Shown piece by piece: positions 53,382 to 62,392 of a DNA stretch of 64,000 nt. Position 1 is the first letter of the stretch; each line of letters starts with the position of its first letter. Under the pieces are notes generated by a model. It worked only from the letters and a program-made list of their open reading frames with translations, was not told the DNA's origin and made no database searches. The translations under genes and the position numbers were made by a program. Location of the stretch: NCBI RefSeq assembly GCF_900119155.1, contig NZ_FPIR01000008.1, positions 62,001 through 126,000 on the forward strand, written 5' to 3'. This DNA comes from Ruminococcus sp. YE71 (GTDB lineage Bacteria > Bacillota > Clostridia > Oscillospirales > Ruminococcaceae).

Positions 53382-53894
53382 TCATGGCTTTCTGAGGTCA
53401 AGATACATCAGGTCGAAGTCGATGTATTCGCCGTCTATCCTGAAATAGGCGGGCGACCTGCCAAACCTCACGAAGCCGTATTTTTCATATAGATGTATGG
53501 CGGCTGAGTTATCGCTTCTCACTTCGAGGTCGATGATCTCCGTGCCGCTCTCCTCTGCAAAGGCTATGAGCTCTTCCATCAGCATACTGCCGACTCCCCT
53601 GCCCCAGTACGCCTTTCTCACGGCGATACCGAGTTCTGCGCGATGAGACATCCGTCTCGGGAGTGCTGTCAGACTCGCGTCGCCGATTATCTCACCGCCG
53701 AGCACAGCGACAAGCTCCGTGCTTCGTTTATCGGCAAGCACACTTTCCAGATAATCCCTCTCGCTATCGGCTGTTATCGGAAGCCCCTCGGCTCCGAACG
53801 TGAGATTATCGCTCTCGCCGCCGATGGCTTTCAGGTATTCTATCATCGCTTCCGCGTCCGCGGCGGCCGCTTCACGTATAATCAGCTCGCTCAT
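53382..53894 (-). CDS. GNAT acetyltransferase, RimI-like
   Basis: 170 residues. The acetyl-CoA loop is RKAYWGRGVGSMLMEELI and the late segment DNSAAIHLYEKYGFVRFGR is typical of GNATs. Its start overlaps the stop of the radical-SAM gene by four bases, so it is translationally coupled and inserted between that gene and its usual partner. The substrate is unknown. Confidence 0.88.
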   Translation of the reverse strand: MSELIIREAAAADAEAMIEYLKAIGGESDNLTFGAEGLPITADSERDYLESVLADKRSTELVAVLGGEIIGDASLTALPRRMSHRAELGIAVRKAYWGRGVGSMLMEELIAFAEESGTEIIDLEVRSDNSAAIHLYEKYGFVRFGRSPAYFRIDGEYIDFDLMYLDLRKP

Positions 53895-55753
53895 AAGTGC
53901 TGTGTACCTTTGCAGTAAGTTCCGCCGTAGCCGCTGCCGATGCCGCAGCCCGAACAGCCCTCTGCACAGTTGCGGGTCGTCACCGCCTCATGAGCCTTCT
54001 TGTTCTCGCGGATGAGGAATTCCCTCGAAACAAGATAATCAAGGTGCGACCAGGGCATGACTTCATCATATCCGCGGCGGCGGTTTGCGTAAAACTCCCT
54101 GTCGATACCGCACTCGGTGAACGCCTCATCCCAAAGATCGGGGCGGAAATGCTCGTCCCAGCTGTCGAGGGTGCAGCCCTTTTTCCACGCTGTGTAGATG
54201 ACATCGCAGATGCGCCTGTCACCCCTCGCGAGCACCGCTTCGAGCATCGAAACAGGCTGCTGATGGTAGGAGAAACGTATCTTCTTCGACTTGATAGCGT
54301 CGATTATCAGCTTCTGCTTGCGTTCGATATCCTCGGGCATAGCCTGCGGCTCGAACTCGAAGGGCGTGAAGGGCTTCGGCACGAATGTCGCGGTCGAGAC
54401 AGACACCTGAATCGAGCTTGCCCTGACCTCACGCGGAGTCGAGTAGTACAGATCTACGACCTTATGAGCAAGGTCGGCGATACCCAGCACGTCCTCGTCG
54501 GTCTCCTCGGGCAGACCGAGCATGAAATACAGCTTGACCGTACCGTAGCCTGCTTCAAACGCCATCTTGCAGGTGTGCATTATCTCGTCCTCGGTGATGT
54601 TTTTGTTTATGACGTCGCGCAGGTGTTGAGTGCCTGCTTCGGGAGCGAATGTAAGTCCGCTTTTTCGGACACTTGCTATCTTTTCGAGAAGCTCCTCACT
54701 GAACTTGTCGATGCGAAGGCTCGGCAGGGAGAGGTTGATGTTCTCGCTGTCGGTGTAGCCTGCAAGGGTATCGAGAAGCGTTTCTATCTGCGGATGGTCG
54801 CTGGTCGAAAGAGAGGACAGCGACACCTGCTCGTAACCCGTCTGCTCGCAGAGACACTTCGTCTGGTGTTCGATAGTACCGATGCTCTTTTCGCGGAAGG
54901 GACGGTAGATAAAGCCTGCCTGACAGAACCTGCATCCTCTGATGCACCCTCTGAGCACTTCCACAACAGCACGGTCGTGAACGATGGACGTAAACGGAAC
55001 AACAAAGCTCTCGGGGTAGTAGGAATGTTCAAGGTCGGTGATGACACGCTTTTTAACGGTCTCGGGAACGCCCTCGCGGTTCGGCTTCACCGACTCCACA
55101 GTGCCGTCCTCATTGTAGCTGACGTCATAGAAAGAAGGCACATAGATGCCGTCTATCTTCGCGGCTTCGCGCAGGAATTCCTCCTTCGACAGATGCGATG
55201 GCTTCATGCGCTCGTAAAGCTCCATCAGCTCGCAGTTGACCTCCTCGCCCTCGCCGATGATGAACAGATCGAAGAAATCCGCCATAGGCTCGGGGTCACA
55301 TACGCAGGGGCCTCCGCCGACGACTATCGGCGTAAGCTCGTGACGGTCACGCGAATGCACGGGCAGACCTGCAAGGTCGAGCATTTCGAGAACGTTCGTG
55401 TAGCTCAGCTCGTACTGGAGCGTGAACCCGATGAAGTCAAAATCCCGTATCGGGTCAAGACTTTCGAGAGCGTAGAGCGGTATGTCGTTCTCGCGCATCT
55501 TCTGTCCGAAGTCTTTTTCGGGCATGAAAACGCGCTCGCACCACCAGTTCGGACGGCTGTTTTTCAGTCCGTAGAGTATCTTCATACCGAGGTGGCTCAT
55601 GCCGACGTCATACACGTCGGGGAAACAGAACGCAAAGCGCACATTCACCTGCGACTTGTCCTTGACCACCTGACCCAGCTCACCGCCGATATACCGTGCG
55701 GGACGCTGTATTTTCAGCAGGAGCTTTTCTATTTTTTGCTGTATTTCTTTCAT
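53891..55753 (-). CDS. B12-binding-domain/radical SAM protein (TIGR03960 type)
   Basis: 620 residues. An N-terminal B12-binding-like region (FCFPDVYDVGMSHLGMKIL, about 40-190) precedes a radical-SAM core with LRGCIRGCRFCQAGF and GLTFAPEAG. Conserved in clostridia next to DUF2344 and often before rne/rng and rplU, genes not present here. The C-terminus is Cys-rich (Cys-Ala-Glu-Gly-Cys-Ser-Gly-Cys-Gly), perhaps holding a second cluster. Role unknown, probably RNA modification. Confidence 0.9.
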   Translation of the reverse strand: MKEIQQKIEKLLLKIQRPARYIGGELGQVVKDKSQVNVRFAFCFPDVYDVGMSHLGMKILYGLKNSRPNWWCERVFMPEKDFGQKMRENDIPLYALESLDPIRDFDFIGFTLQYELSYTNVLEMLDLAGLPVHSRDRHELTPIVVGGGPCVCDPEPMADFFDLFIIGEGEEVNCELMELYERMKPSHLSKEEFLREAAKIDGIYVPSFYDVSYNEDGTVESVKPNREGVPETVKKRVITDLEHSYYPESFVVPFTSIVHDRAVVEVLRGCIRGCRFCQAGFIYRPFREKSIGTIEHQTKCLCEQTGYEQVSLSSLSTSDHPQIETLLDTLAGYTDSENINLSLPSLRIDKFSEELLEKIASVRKSGLTFAPEAGTQHLRDVINKNITEDEIMHTCKMAFEAGYGTVKLYFMLGLPEETDEDVLGIADLAHKVVDLYYSTPREVRASSIQVSVSTATFVPKPFTPFEFEPQAMPEDIERKQKLIIDAIKSKKIRFSYHQQPVSMLEAVLARGDRRICDVIYTAWKKGCTLDSWDEHFRPDLWDEAFTECGIDREFYANRRRGYDEVMPWSHLDYLVSREFLIRENKKAHEAVTTRNCAEGCSGCGIGSGYGGTYCKGTQHL

Positions 55754-55787
55754 GTTAAATGTCCTTTTTCGCCGTAATGATCCAAGC

Positions 55788-56114
55788 TCACCAGCGCTTC
55801 ATATTCTTCTCAAACTTGCTGACATATGTTCTTTTAAGTTCTTCCGCGGTTATTCCGTAGCAGAGCAGAACATCGTTATAGTACATCAGCACATCTGCCA
55901 GTTCCTCCACAAGATGACTGCGGAGTTCTTCGTCACTGCTTGCGGTCTCGCCGCCGTGTTTTTTCACGATATCTATGACTTCGCCGATCTCTCCGATCAT
56001 CCACAGCAGCTTGTTCTTACCTGTTTCGGGCGAGATCTCTTCCCATTTGTTCTTGTATTTTTCCTGAAGCGACCTCTGCATCCCGAGCATTTCGCCGACA
56101 CTGAAATCTTCCAT
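55788..56114 (-). CDS. MazG-like nucleotide pyrophosphohydrolase
   Basis: About 108 residues. The all-alpha NTP-PPase pattern is visible: an EIGEVIDIVKKHG helix, then HLVEELADVLMYYND with the E-x-x-D metal pair. It probably removes pyrophosphate from an unwanted nucleotide. The ATG seven bases after GGAGG is chosen over two earlier in-frame ATG codons. Confidence 0.85.
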   Translation of the reverse strand: MEDFSVGEMLGMQRSLQEKYKNKWEEISPETGKNKLLWMIGEIGEVIDIVKKHGGETASSDEELRSHLVEELADVLMYYNDVLLCYGITAEELKRTYVSKFEKNMKRW

Positions 56115-56237
56115 CAACATACCTCCGCGGAACACGTTATAAACTCTATATAATTATACCATATTATACGGACCGCTGTCAAGTTTCGCAGGGGCGGGAG
56201 AGAGCGAACGAAAATCTGTAAATTTTTTGTAAAACCC

Positions 56238-56266
56238 TTGCAATCGTAGAAAAACCGTGATATAAT
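56238..56266 (+). promoter_or_regulatory. Promoter of the T-box-controlled pheST operon
   Basis: TTGCAA (56238-56243), 17-base spacer and perfect TATAAT (56261-56266). Transcription would start near 56273. Confidence 0.75.
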
Positions 56267-56272
56267 GTATCT

Positions 56273-56540
56273 GTATGAAACGCTTTGACCGAACACAGTA
56301 AGTCGGCAGAAATGCTTTTTCAGAGAGGGTGCGCCATTGGCTGAAAGCGTCCCCGAAGTCAGTCTGCACGACCGAATTTCATTCGTGAGCGGCTATGCCG
56401 AAACCGCGGACGCGGCAAGTAAGCACAGACGTATACCTGCGTTAAGGGACGTGAGAGTGACAGCTCTCGGGAACGATATGGGTGGTATAACAACGCTTTT
56501 GATGAAGCCTTGTCCCGTATTGGGGCAGGGCTTTTTTAGT
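56273..56540 (+). promoter_or_regulatory. T-box riboswitch, probable Phe (UUC) specifier
   Basis: The leader has an AGAGAGGG stretch with following bulge sequences, then a Stem-I specifier region reading GAATTTCATTCG with a UUC codon. AAGTAAGCACAGACG and the T-box core GGGTGGTATAACAACG (about 56480-56495) follow, then a terminator AAGCCTTGTCCC/GGGGCAGGGCT with a T run (56506-56537). The TGGT in the core fits a tRNA ending in ACCA, as tRNA-Phe does. Uncharged tRNA-Phe would favour the antiterminator and turn on cdd-pheS-pheT. Confidence 0.85.
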
Positions 56541-56568
56541 TCACAGAATACGGAAAGAGGTCGGTTTT

Positions 56569-56949
56569 ATGACAGATAATGAACTTCTCACGCTTGCGGA
56601 AAAGGCTTCCGAAAAGGCATGGTGCAAGTACTCGGGATTCTCTGTCGGTACGGCACTTCTATGTGAGGACGGGACGGTGTTCACAGGGTGCAACATCGAG
56701 AACGGCTCTTATTCGCTGACCATCTGCGCGGAACGTACCGCAATTTTCAAGGCTGTGTCCGAGGGTCACACTTCGTTTTCGGCTATCGCGATAGTCGGCG
56801 GCGCTGACGGCGACCTTTCAGAGCCTTGCTTTCCGTGCGGCGCCTGCCTTCAGGTCATGAGTGAATTCTGCGGCGGAGACTTCCGTATAGTTCTCTCTGA
56901 CGGCGTTTACACGCTGAACGACCTTATGCCGAGAAGATTCGCACTGTGA
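56569..56949 (+). CDS. cdd: Cytidine deaminase
   Basis: 126 residues, the homotetrameric type. [19 protein letters not shown], the zinc motifs CAERTA and PCGACLQVM, and the standard length are all present. It deaminates cytidine and deoxycytidine in pyrimidine salvage. It lies immediately after the Phe T-box terminator and before pheS, so it is probably regulated by tRNA-Phe charging, which is unusual for this enzyme. Confidence 0.95.
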   Translation: MTDNELLTLAEKASEKAWCKYSGFSVGTALLCEDGTVFTGCNIENGSYSLTICAERTAIFKAVSEGHTSFSAIAIVGGADGDLSEPCFPCGACLQVMSEFCGGDFRIVLSDGVYTLNDLMPRRFAL

Positions 56950-56998
56950 CATTTCGCACACGGTATCAATAATGCAATATTTTATTAGGAGGATAAAT

Positions 56999-58018
56999 AT
57001 GAACGAACAGCTGAAAGCTATCGAGGAAAAGGCACGCGAGGAACTCGCGAAAGCCGCTGACCTCAAAGCACTTGACGAGATCAGAGTTAAGTTTCTTGGA
57101 AAGAAGGGCGAGATCACCGCTATCCTGAAACAGATGGGCAAGCTCTCCCCCGAAGAGAGACCCGTTATCGGACAGCTCGCGAACAAGGTACGCGCTGAGA
57201 TCGAGGAGGCACTGACTTCCGCTCAGAACAGCCTGAAGAGCATGGCTGCTGCCAAAAAGCTCGAAGCAGAGCGCATCGACGTTACCCTTCCCGGAAAGGC
57301 TCCGAGACTCGGTACCGCTCACCCGCTCAACGCTACACTTGCAGAGGTCGAAGAAGTATTCCTCGGCATGGGCTTCGACATCGTTGAAGGCCCCGAAGTC
57401 GAGACCGACCACTACTGCTTCGAGGCACTCAATATGCCCAAGCATCACCCCGCACGCGATACTCAGGACACCTTCTACATCAACGAGAACGTGCTGCTGA
57501 GAACTCAGACTTCTTCCGTTCAGATCCGTACAATGGAAAAGATGAAGCCCCCGATACGCATCATCTCTCCGGGACGCGTTTACCGCTCCGACGCTGTTGA
57601 CGCGACCCACTCGCCGCTGTTCCACCAGATCGAGGGTCTCGTTATCGACAAGGGCATCACGATGGCTGACCTCAAGGGCACTCTTGAGCTGCTGCTCCGC
57701 AGGCTCTATGGCGAGGACACCCAGCTGAGATTCCGTCCCCATCACTTCCCCTACACCGAACCTTCCGCCGAGGTAGACCTCATGTGCTTCAACTGCCGCG
57801 GAAAGGGCTGCTCCATGTGCAAGGGCGAGGGCTACGTTGAGCTGCTCGGCTCGGGCATGGTACACCCGAAGGTGCTTGAGGGCTGCGGTATCGACCCCGA
57901 GGTATATTCCGGATTTGCGTTCGGTATCGGTCTGGAGCGCATCACGATGGGCAGATACAGCATCAACGATATGCGTCTGCTCTACGAGAACGATATGCGC
58001 TTCCTGAACCAGTTCTGA
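56999..58018 (+). CDS. pheS: Phenylalanyl-tRNA synthetase alpha subunit
   Basis: About 339 residues. An N-terminal coiled-coil that binds tRNA-Phe, then the class-II catalytic core with [53 protein letters not shown] and [28 protein letters not shown] precedes the ATG. Two membrane-protein genes separate it from pheT, where the two synthetase genes are normally adjacent. Confidence 0.97.
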   Translation: MNEQLKAIEEKAREELAKAADLKALDEIRVKFLGKKGEITAILKQMGKLSPEERPVIGQLANKVRAEIEEALTSAQNSLKSMAAAKKLEAERIDVTLPGKAPRLGTAHPLNATLAEVEEVFLGMGFDIVEGPEVETDHYCFEALNMPKHHPARDTQDTFYINENVLLRTQTSSVQIRTMEKMKPPIRIISPGRVYRSDAVDATHSPLFHQIEGLVIDKGITMADLKGTLELLLRRLYGEDTQLRFRPHHFPYTEPSAEVDLMCFNCRGKGCSMCKGEGYVELLGSGMVHPKVLEGCGIDPEVYSGFAFGIGLERITMGRYSINDMRLLYENDMRFLNQF

Positions 58019-58021
58019 TCT

Positions 58022-58615
58022 ATGAAAGAGCTGCGCAGAAGATATCTCTCATCTGCGAAATTCTATCTGTTCGCGTATGCGATACTGTATTTTCTGCCTG
58101 TACTCATGTGGTACAGGGTCACGAGCCAGCGCTTCCCGACCGTCTCGGGCAGGGTGCTCGTCATATACTCGGCTGTCATGCTCGCTGTCATCGTGACCGA
58201 CGCTGTGACAAGGTATGCAAGGTTCATGCGTCAGGTCAGAGGGCTCACTCCCGGAGAGCTTGAAAGGCTCGTAAATTCCCTCGGGAACTGCCCCTCGTAC
58301 AAAACTCCGCTCGGCATGATATACCTTGCAGACGGAGCATTATACTACACGGGCGGGCACATTCTCCCCTACCCCGAGATCGAGGAGATAGAGCTTCGGA
58401 CAAGCGAGACTGACACAATAAACGTTCATCACATTTACATACACTGCCATGACAGACGGCGCCGATACATTCCCGCAACAGCACGGACGCTCCCAGAGAG
58501 CTTCGATGCAGAGATAAAAAAGAAAAACAGCGGTATAGAAGTGAACAGAACGTTCAAACCTGCTTTCGGCAGGAAGAGAAATACATACAACAAGGAGAAT
58601 ACAAATGAAAAATGA
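58022..58615 (+). CDS. Membrane protein of unknown function between pheS and pheT (1)
   Basis: 197 residues with two membrane helices (about 12-32 and 45-65), then a cytoplasmic part resembling a small beta domain with Asn-Ser-Leu-Gly-Asn-Cys-Pro and Pro-Tyr-Pro-Glu-Ile-Glu-Glu-Ile, and a basic C-terminal tail. It overlaps the next gene by 11 bases. The next protein has the same plan (two helices, Leu-Gly-Asn-x-Pro, Asp-Ile-x-x-Ile), suggesting a tandem duplication. No known family recognised. Confidence 0.7.
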   Translation: MKELRRRYLSSAKFYLFAYAILYFLPVLMWYRVTSQRFPTVSGRVLVIYSAVMLAVIVTDAVTRYARFMRQVRGLTPGELERLVNSLGNCPSYKTPLGMIYLADGALYYTGGHILPYPEIEEIELRTSETDTINVHHIYIHCHDRRRRYIPATARTLPESFDAEIKKKNSGIEVNRTFKPAFGRKRNTYNKENTNEK

Positions 58616-59162
58616 TGTTACCCAATGCTGGTTCTATCAGCTCTGCAAGAAATCCTGTGCAAAAGACGTAGGCTTTATCTTTGTCGGGGCGGCGCTGATA
58701 CTGGTGTGCCTGCTTCTGTTTAAGATAGTTTTCAGCACCTACCAGATAATCGGCATCGTGTTGGGCGGTGCGCTCATAGTCAGCGGTCTTTCGGCTTTCT
58801 TCAAGAAATTGCCGAAGGTCAGAGCTTTTCTTGAGGGTATGCCTGCCGAATGGCTCGCGACACTCGGGAACGTTCCCCCGCAGGACTGGTACAAGACATT
58901 CTACTTCACACAGTATTATCTCTGTATCCCCAGCGAATACATCATGGTGAGATACTCCGACATCACAGAGATTCAGATACAGAGAAAGCTCACGAACAAT
59001 GTGACATCGGGCTACAGCGTGGTGTTCACCATTGCAGGCAGATCGGACTGTCTCAACGTTCCCGTGCTGGACTGGAAGAGCTTCGGCACAGGCGCTGACA
59101 AGCTCGTCGAGGAGATAAACAACCGAAAGCTCGCAATGATGCAGAGCACACAGGAAAACTAA
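58605..59162 (+). CDS. Membrane protein of unknown function between pheS and pheT (2)
   Basis: 185 residues with two membrane helices (about 22-42 and 47-67), then a cytoplasmic domain with TLGNVPPQDW, SEYIMVRYSDITEIQ and a beta-rich stretch. It is related in layout and short motifs to the upstream product. It precedes pheT by 20 bases and is presumably cotranscribed and T-box-regulated. No known family recognised. Confidence 0.7.
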   Translation: MKNDVTQCWFYQLCKKSCAKDVGFIFVGAALILVCLLLFKIVFSTYQIIGIVLGGALIVSGLSAFFKKLPKVRAFLEGMPAEWLATLGNVPPQDWYKTFYFTQYYLCIPSEYIMVRYSDITEIQIQRKLTNNVTSGYSVVFTIAGRSDCLNVPVLDWKSFGTGADKLVEEINNRKLAMMQSTQEN

Positions 59163-59182
59163 TAATGAAAGGATAAATTAAC

Positions 59183-61597
59183 ATGGATCTTTCAATGAGA
59201 TGGCTTGCAGATTATGTTGACTGCAAGTGCGATACAAAGAAATTCTGCGACGAGATGACCCTCTCGGGCTCTAAGGTCGAGTGCTTCGGCGAGGAGGGCG
59301 ACTACCTCTCGAACGTGGTGGTAGGTCACGTCGTTGACATCGTTCCCCACCCCAACAGCGACCATATGTTCATCTGCCAGATCGACGTAGGCGAGGACGC
59401 TCCCGTTCAGATCGTTACGGGCGCTCAGAACGTAAAGAAGGGCGACTATGTTCCTGCTGCAAAGCACAAGTCCACCGTTCTCCACGAGGGCAAACCCGTC
59501 AAGATCACCAAGGGCAAGCTCCGCGGCGAGCCTTCCAACGGTATGCTCTGCTCGCTCGAAGAACTGGGTCTGACCCTGCACGACTTCCCCTACGCTATCG
59601 AGGATGGCATCTTCATCCTTGGCGACGACTGCGACAAGACCGTCGGCATGGACATAAAAAAGGCTATCGGCTTTGACGATACCATCGTCGAGTTCGAGAT
59701 CACCTCCAACCGTCCCGACTGCCTTTCTGTGACAGGTCTCGCACGCGAGGCTGCGGCTACCTTCAACGTTCCCGTGAACATCAAGGAGCCGACCTTCAAG
59801 GGCGTTGACGGCGACATCAACGAGATCATGTCGGTAGAGATCCACAACGCTGACCTCTGCCCGAGATACATGGCAGGCTACGTCAAGAACGTTAAGATCG
59901 GACCCTCCCCGAGATGGCTCCGCGAGAGACTCCGTGCAAGCGGTGTCCGCCCGATCAACAACTTCGTTGATATCACAAACTTCGTTATGCTTGAGTACGG
60001 TCAGCCGATGCACGCTTTCGATCTGAGATACGTTTCGGGCGCAAAGATAAACATCCGCAACGCTAAGGCAGGCGAGAAGATCACCACCCTCGACGGTCAG
60101 GAGCGTGAGCTCTCTGAGGAAATGCTCGTTATCGCCGACGCTGAGAAGCCCGTTGCTGTTGCAGGCGTTATGGGTGGCGAGTACAGCGGCATCATGGACG
60201 ACACCACCGCTGTTGTGTTCGAGTCGGCTTGCTTCGACGGCGCTTCGGTACGCACCACCGCCAAGAAGCTCGGCATGAGGACTGACGCTTCCGCACGCTT
60301 CGAGAAGGGTCTCGACCCCGAGAACACCTACTACGCTCTCCTGCGTGCGTTCGAGCTGGTAGAAGAACTCGGCTGCGGAGAGGTTGTCCGCACCTATATC
60401 GACTGTGACAAGACCGTTAAGAAGGACAAGGGCGTGACCTTCGACCCCGACTGGATCAACGGATTCCTCGGCACCGACATCCCTGCCGCACAGCAGGAAG
60501 AATACCTCACCCGTCTCGGCTTCGAGATCAAGGACGGCAAGGCTTACGCGCCCTACTACCGCATCGACATCGAGTGCAAGTCCGACCTCGCTGAGGAAGT
60601 TGCAAGACTCTACGGCTACAACAACATCCCCGACACTATCATCCGCGGCGTTGCACAGGCTAAGCTCACCCGCAAGCAGCGTTTCGAGCGCACCGTTACC
60701 AACGCGATGCTCGGTATGGGCGTGAACGAGATCACTACCTTCTCCTTCATCAGCCCGAAGTACTTCGACAAGATCAGACTTCCGCAGGACTCCAAGCTGA
60801 GGAACACCGTTGTTATCTCCAACCCTCTCGGCGAGGACACCAGCGTTATGAGGACCACGATCCTGCCGTCCGTGATGGAAGTGCTCGCACGCAACTACAG
60901 CTTCCGCAATCAGGAGTGCTACGCATTCGAGCTGGGCAGCGAATATCTCCCTGTTGAGGGCGAAGTTCTCCCCACCGAGCCCGAGCGTCTCGGCATCGGT
61001 CTGTACGACTCTAACGGCAAGCTGGATTTCTACACCATCAAGGGCATGATCGAGGAACTGTTCGACAAGTGCGGCGCACCCGCTTACGAGGTCGCACGCC
61101 CCACCGAGAACTGCACATTCGGTGAAGTGAGCGCGTTCCACCCCGGAAGAGTTGCTGTTATCACCGCCGAGGGCAAAGAGCTCGCTATCTTCGGTGAGCT
61201 GCACCCCGAGACCTGCGAGAATTACGGCATCGGCTGCCGCGCTTATGCTGCAAAGGTAAACATCCCCGAGCTGATGGAACTCTGCGCTGAGCAGAAGACC
61301 TACAAGCCTCTGCCCAAGTTCCCTGCTGCTACCCGTGACCTCAGCCTTATCTGTGATGACGAGCTCCCCGCAGCCGTTATCGAAAAGACCATCCGCGACG
61401 CGGCAGGCAGCATCCTCGAAAGCGTTACTCTGTTCGACATCTACAAGGGTCAGCAGATCGCTGAGGGCAAGAAGAGCATCTCCTACTCGCTGACACTTCG
61501 CTCTCACGAGGGAACACTGACTGACGACCAGGCTGACAAGACTATGGACAAGGTCATCAAGGCTCTTGCTGCCGAGGGTGCAGAACTCAGAATGTGA
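59183..61597 (+). CDS. pheT: Phenylalanyl-tRNA synthetase beta subunit
   Basis: 804 residues, full length. Domain order: N-terminal region with an EMAP/OB tRNA-binding domain (VVGHVVDIVPHPNSDHMFICQIDVG), B3/B4 editing domain, B5 (about 400-480), catalytic-like domain, and a C-terminal anticodon-binding FDX-ACB domain (KFPAATRDLSLICD). It forms the alpha2-beta2 enzyme with PheS. Confidence 0.97.
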   Translation: MDLSMRWLADYVDCKCDTKKFCDEMTLSGSKVECFGEEGDYLSNVVVGHVVDIVPHPNSDHMFICQIDVGEDAPVQIVTGAQNVKKGDYVPAAKHKSTVLHEGKPVKITKGKLRGEPSNGMLCSLEELGLTLHDFPYAIEDGIFILGDDCDKTVGMDIKKAIGFDDTIVEFEITSNRPDCLSVTGLAREAAATFNVPVNIKEPTFKGVDGDINEIMSVEIHNADLCPRYMAGYVKNVKIGPSPRWLRERLRASGVRPINNFVDITNFVMLEYGQPMHAFDLRYVSGAKINIRNAKAGEKITTLDGQERELSEEMLVIADAEKPVAVAGVMGGEYSGIMDDTTAVVFESACFDGASVRTTAKKLGMRTDASARFEKGLDPENTYYALLRAFELVEELGCGEVVRTYIDCDKTVKKDKGVTFDPDWINGFLGTDIPAAQQEEYLTRLGFEIKDGKAYAPYYRIDIECKSDLAEEVARLYGYNNIPDTIIRGVAQAKLTRKQRFERTVTNAMLGMGVNEITTFSFISPKYFDKIRLPQDSKLRNTVVISNPLGEDTSVMRTTILPSVMEVLARNYSFRNQECYAFELGSEYLPVEGEVLPTEPERLGIGLYDSNGKLDFYTIKGMIEELFDKCGAPAYEVARPTENCTFGEVSAFHPGRVAVITAEGKELAIFGELHPETCENYGIGCRAYAAKVNIPELMELCAEQKTYKPLPKFPAATRDLSLICDDELPAAVIEKTIRDAAGSILESVTLFDIYKGQQIAEGKKSISYSLTLRSHEGTLTDDQADKTMDKVIKALAAEGAELRM

Positions 61598-61673
61598 TTT
61601 TTTCATAAATTGCTGTATTTAACGAAAATATGAACATCAAATTGTGCAATTCGCTTAATATTTTGCAAAACCC

Positions 61674-61702
61674 TTGTACTTTCAAGGGAAATGCGGTATA
61701 AT
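61674..61702 (+). promoter_or_regulatory. Promoter of ireB
   Basis: TTGTAC (61674-61679), 17-base spacer and perfect TATAAT (61697-61702), about 85 bases before the start codon. Confidence 0.65.
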
Positions 61703-61786
61703 ATAAAAGACGCAGAATAAATTTTAGTAAAAGTTCTATATTCAGTTCACGCATCAGACACAGAACAATGTAAGGAGTTGAGCATC

Positions 61787-62029
61787 ATGCACGATACACT
61801 CGAGTTTACAGTCAAAAAAGAAAAAGATGAGAAGATGAAGGAAACACTCGAGGCAGTGTACAGCGCTCTTGTCAAAAAGGGCTACAATCCGATCAATCAG
61901 ATCGTAGGCTACATCCTCTCAGAGGATCCGACCTACATAACCACATATAACAACGCACGCAGTCTCATACGTCATATCGACCGTGATGAACTGTTGCAGG
62001 AGCTCGTAAAGAGTTACCTTGACGTTTAA
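61787..62029 (+). CDS. ireB: IreB-family regulatory phosphoprotein (UPF0297)
   Basis: 80 residues, the family's normal length. The [21 protein letters not shown] core and the [18 protein letters not shown] end identify IreB, which is phosphorylated by the PASTA kinase IreK in enterococci and affects cephalosporin tolerance. The start is the ATG nine bases after AAGGAG. The usual downstream neighbour encoding a Holliday-junction resolvase (ruvX) is absent here. Confidence 0.92.
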   Translation: MHDTLEFTVKKEKDEKMKETLEAVYSALVKKGYNPINQIVGYILSEDPTYITTYNNARSLIRHIDRDELLQELVKSYLDV

Positions 62030-62054
62030 TAGGTTTTTGGATCAAAGAGCATAG

Positions 62055-62092
62055 AAGCGGTTCAGACTATTCTGTCTGTACCGCTTTTATAA
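62055..62092 (+). terminator. Terminator of ireB
   Basis: AAGCGGTTCAGAC (62055-62067) pairs with GTCTGTACCGCTT (62074-62086), one mismatch, followed by TTAT. Confidence 0.82.
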
Positions 62093-62170
62093 TGCAATCG
62101 ACTTTTTCTTTTGTAATGCCGGCTGTAAGCATCATTTGCGTAATTTATCAGATGGTCTCTCATGAAATGT

Positions 62171-62275
62171 CGAGAGTCTATCTTACGGAACACATCCAAC
62201 TGCCAACATATTAAAAGTTTTAGGAAAGGGGGTTGGGGGATAAACCTTTTTCAAAAGGGTTTTCCCCAATAATAC
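62171..62275 (+). repeat. Dispersed intergenic repeat, copy 2
   Basis: Shares CGAGAGTCTATCTTAC, GAACACATCC and ACATATTAAAAGT with 34340-34459 and ends in a similar hairpin-forming segment (AACCTTTTTC...AAAAGGGTTTTCCCC). It fills most of the 62093-62392 gap, which holds no gene. Confidence 0.65.
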
Positions 62276-62392
62276 CCGCACTTACTCCCCGTAAATTCCT
62301 ATCTGTCACAGGAACGGTTTTGCAAAAAGACTTACAGAGGATATACAAAAGACACATCAGTAGAGTAAAATGTTTATAATGGAGGAAATGAC

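Noticed and set aside
59192-61606. An 804-codon open frame on the minus strand exactly opposite pheT
   Set aside because: It is a codon-bias shadow of pheT, low in recognisable motifs and rich in Leu/Val/Ala, with no upstream signals.
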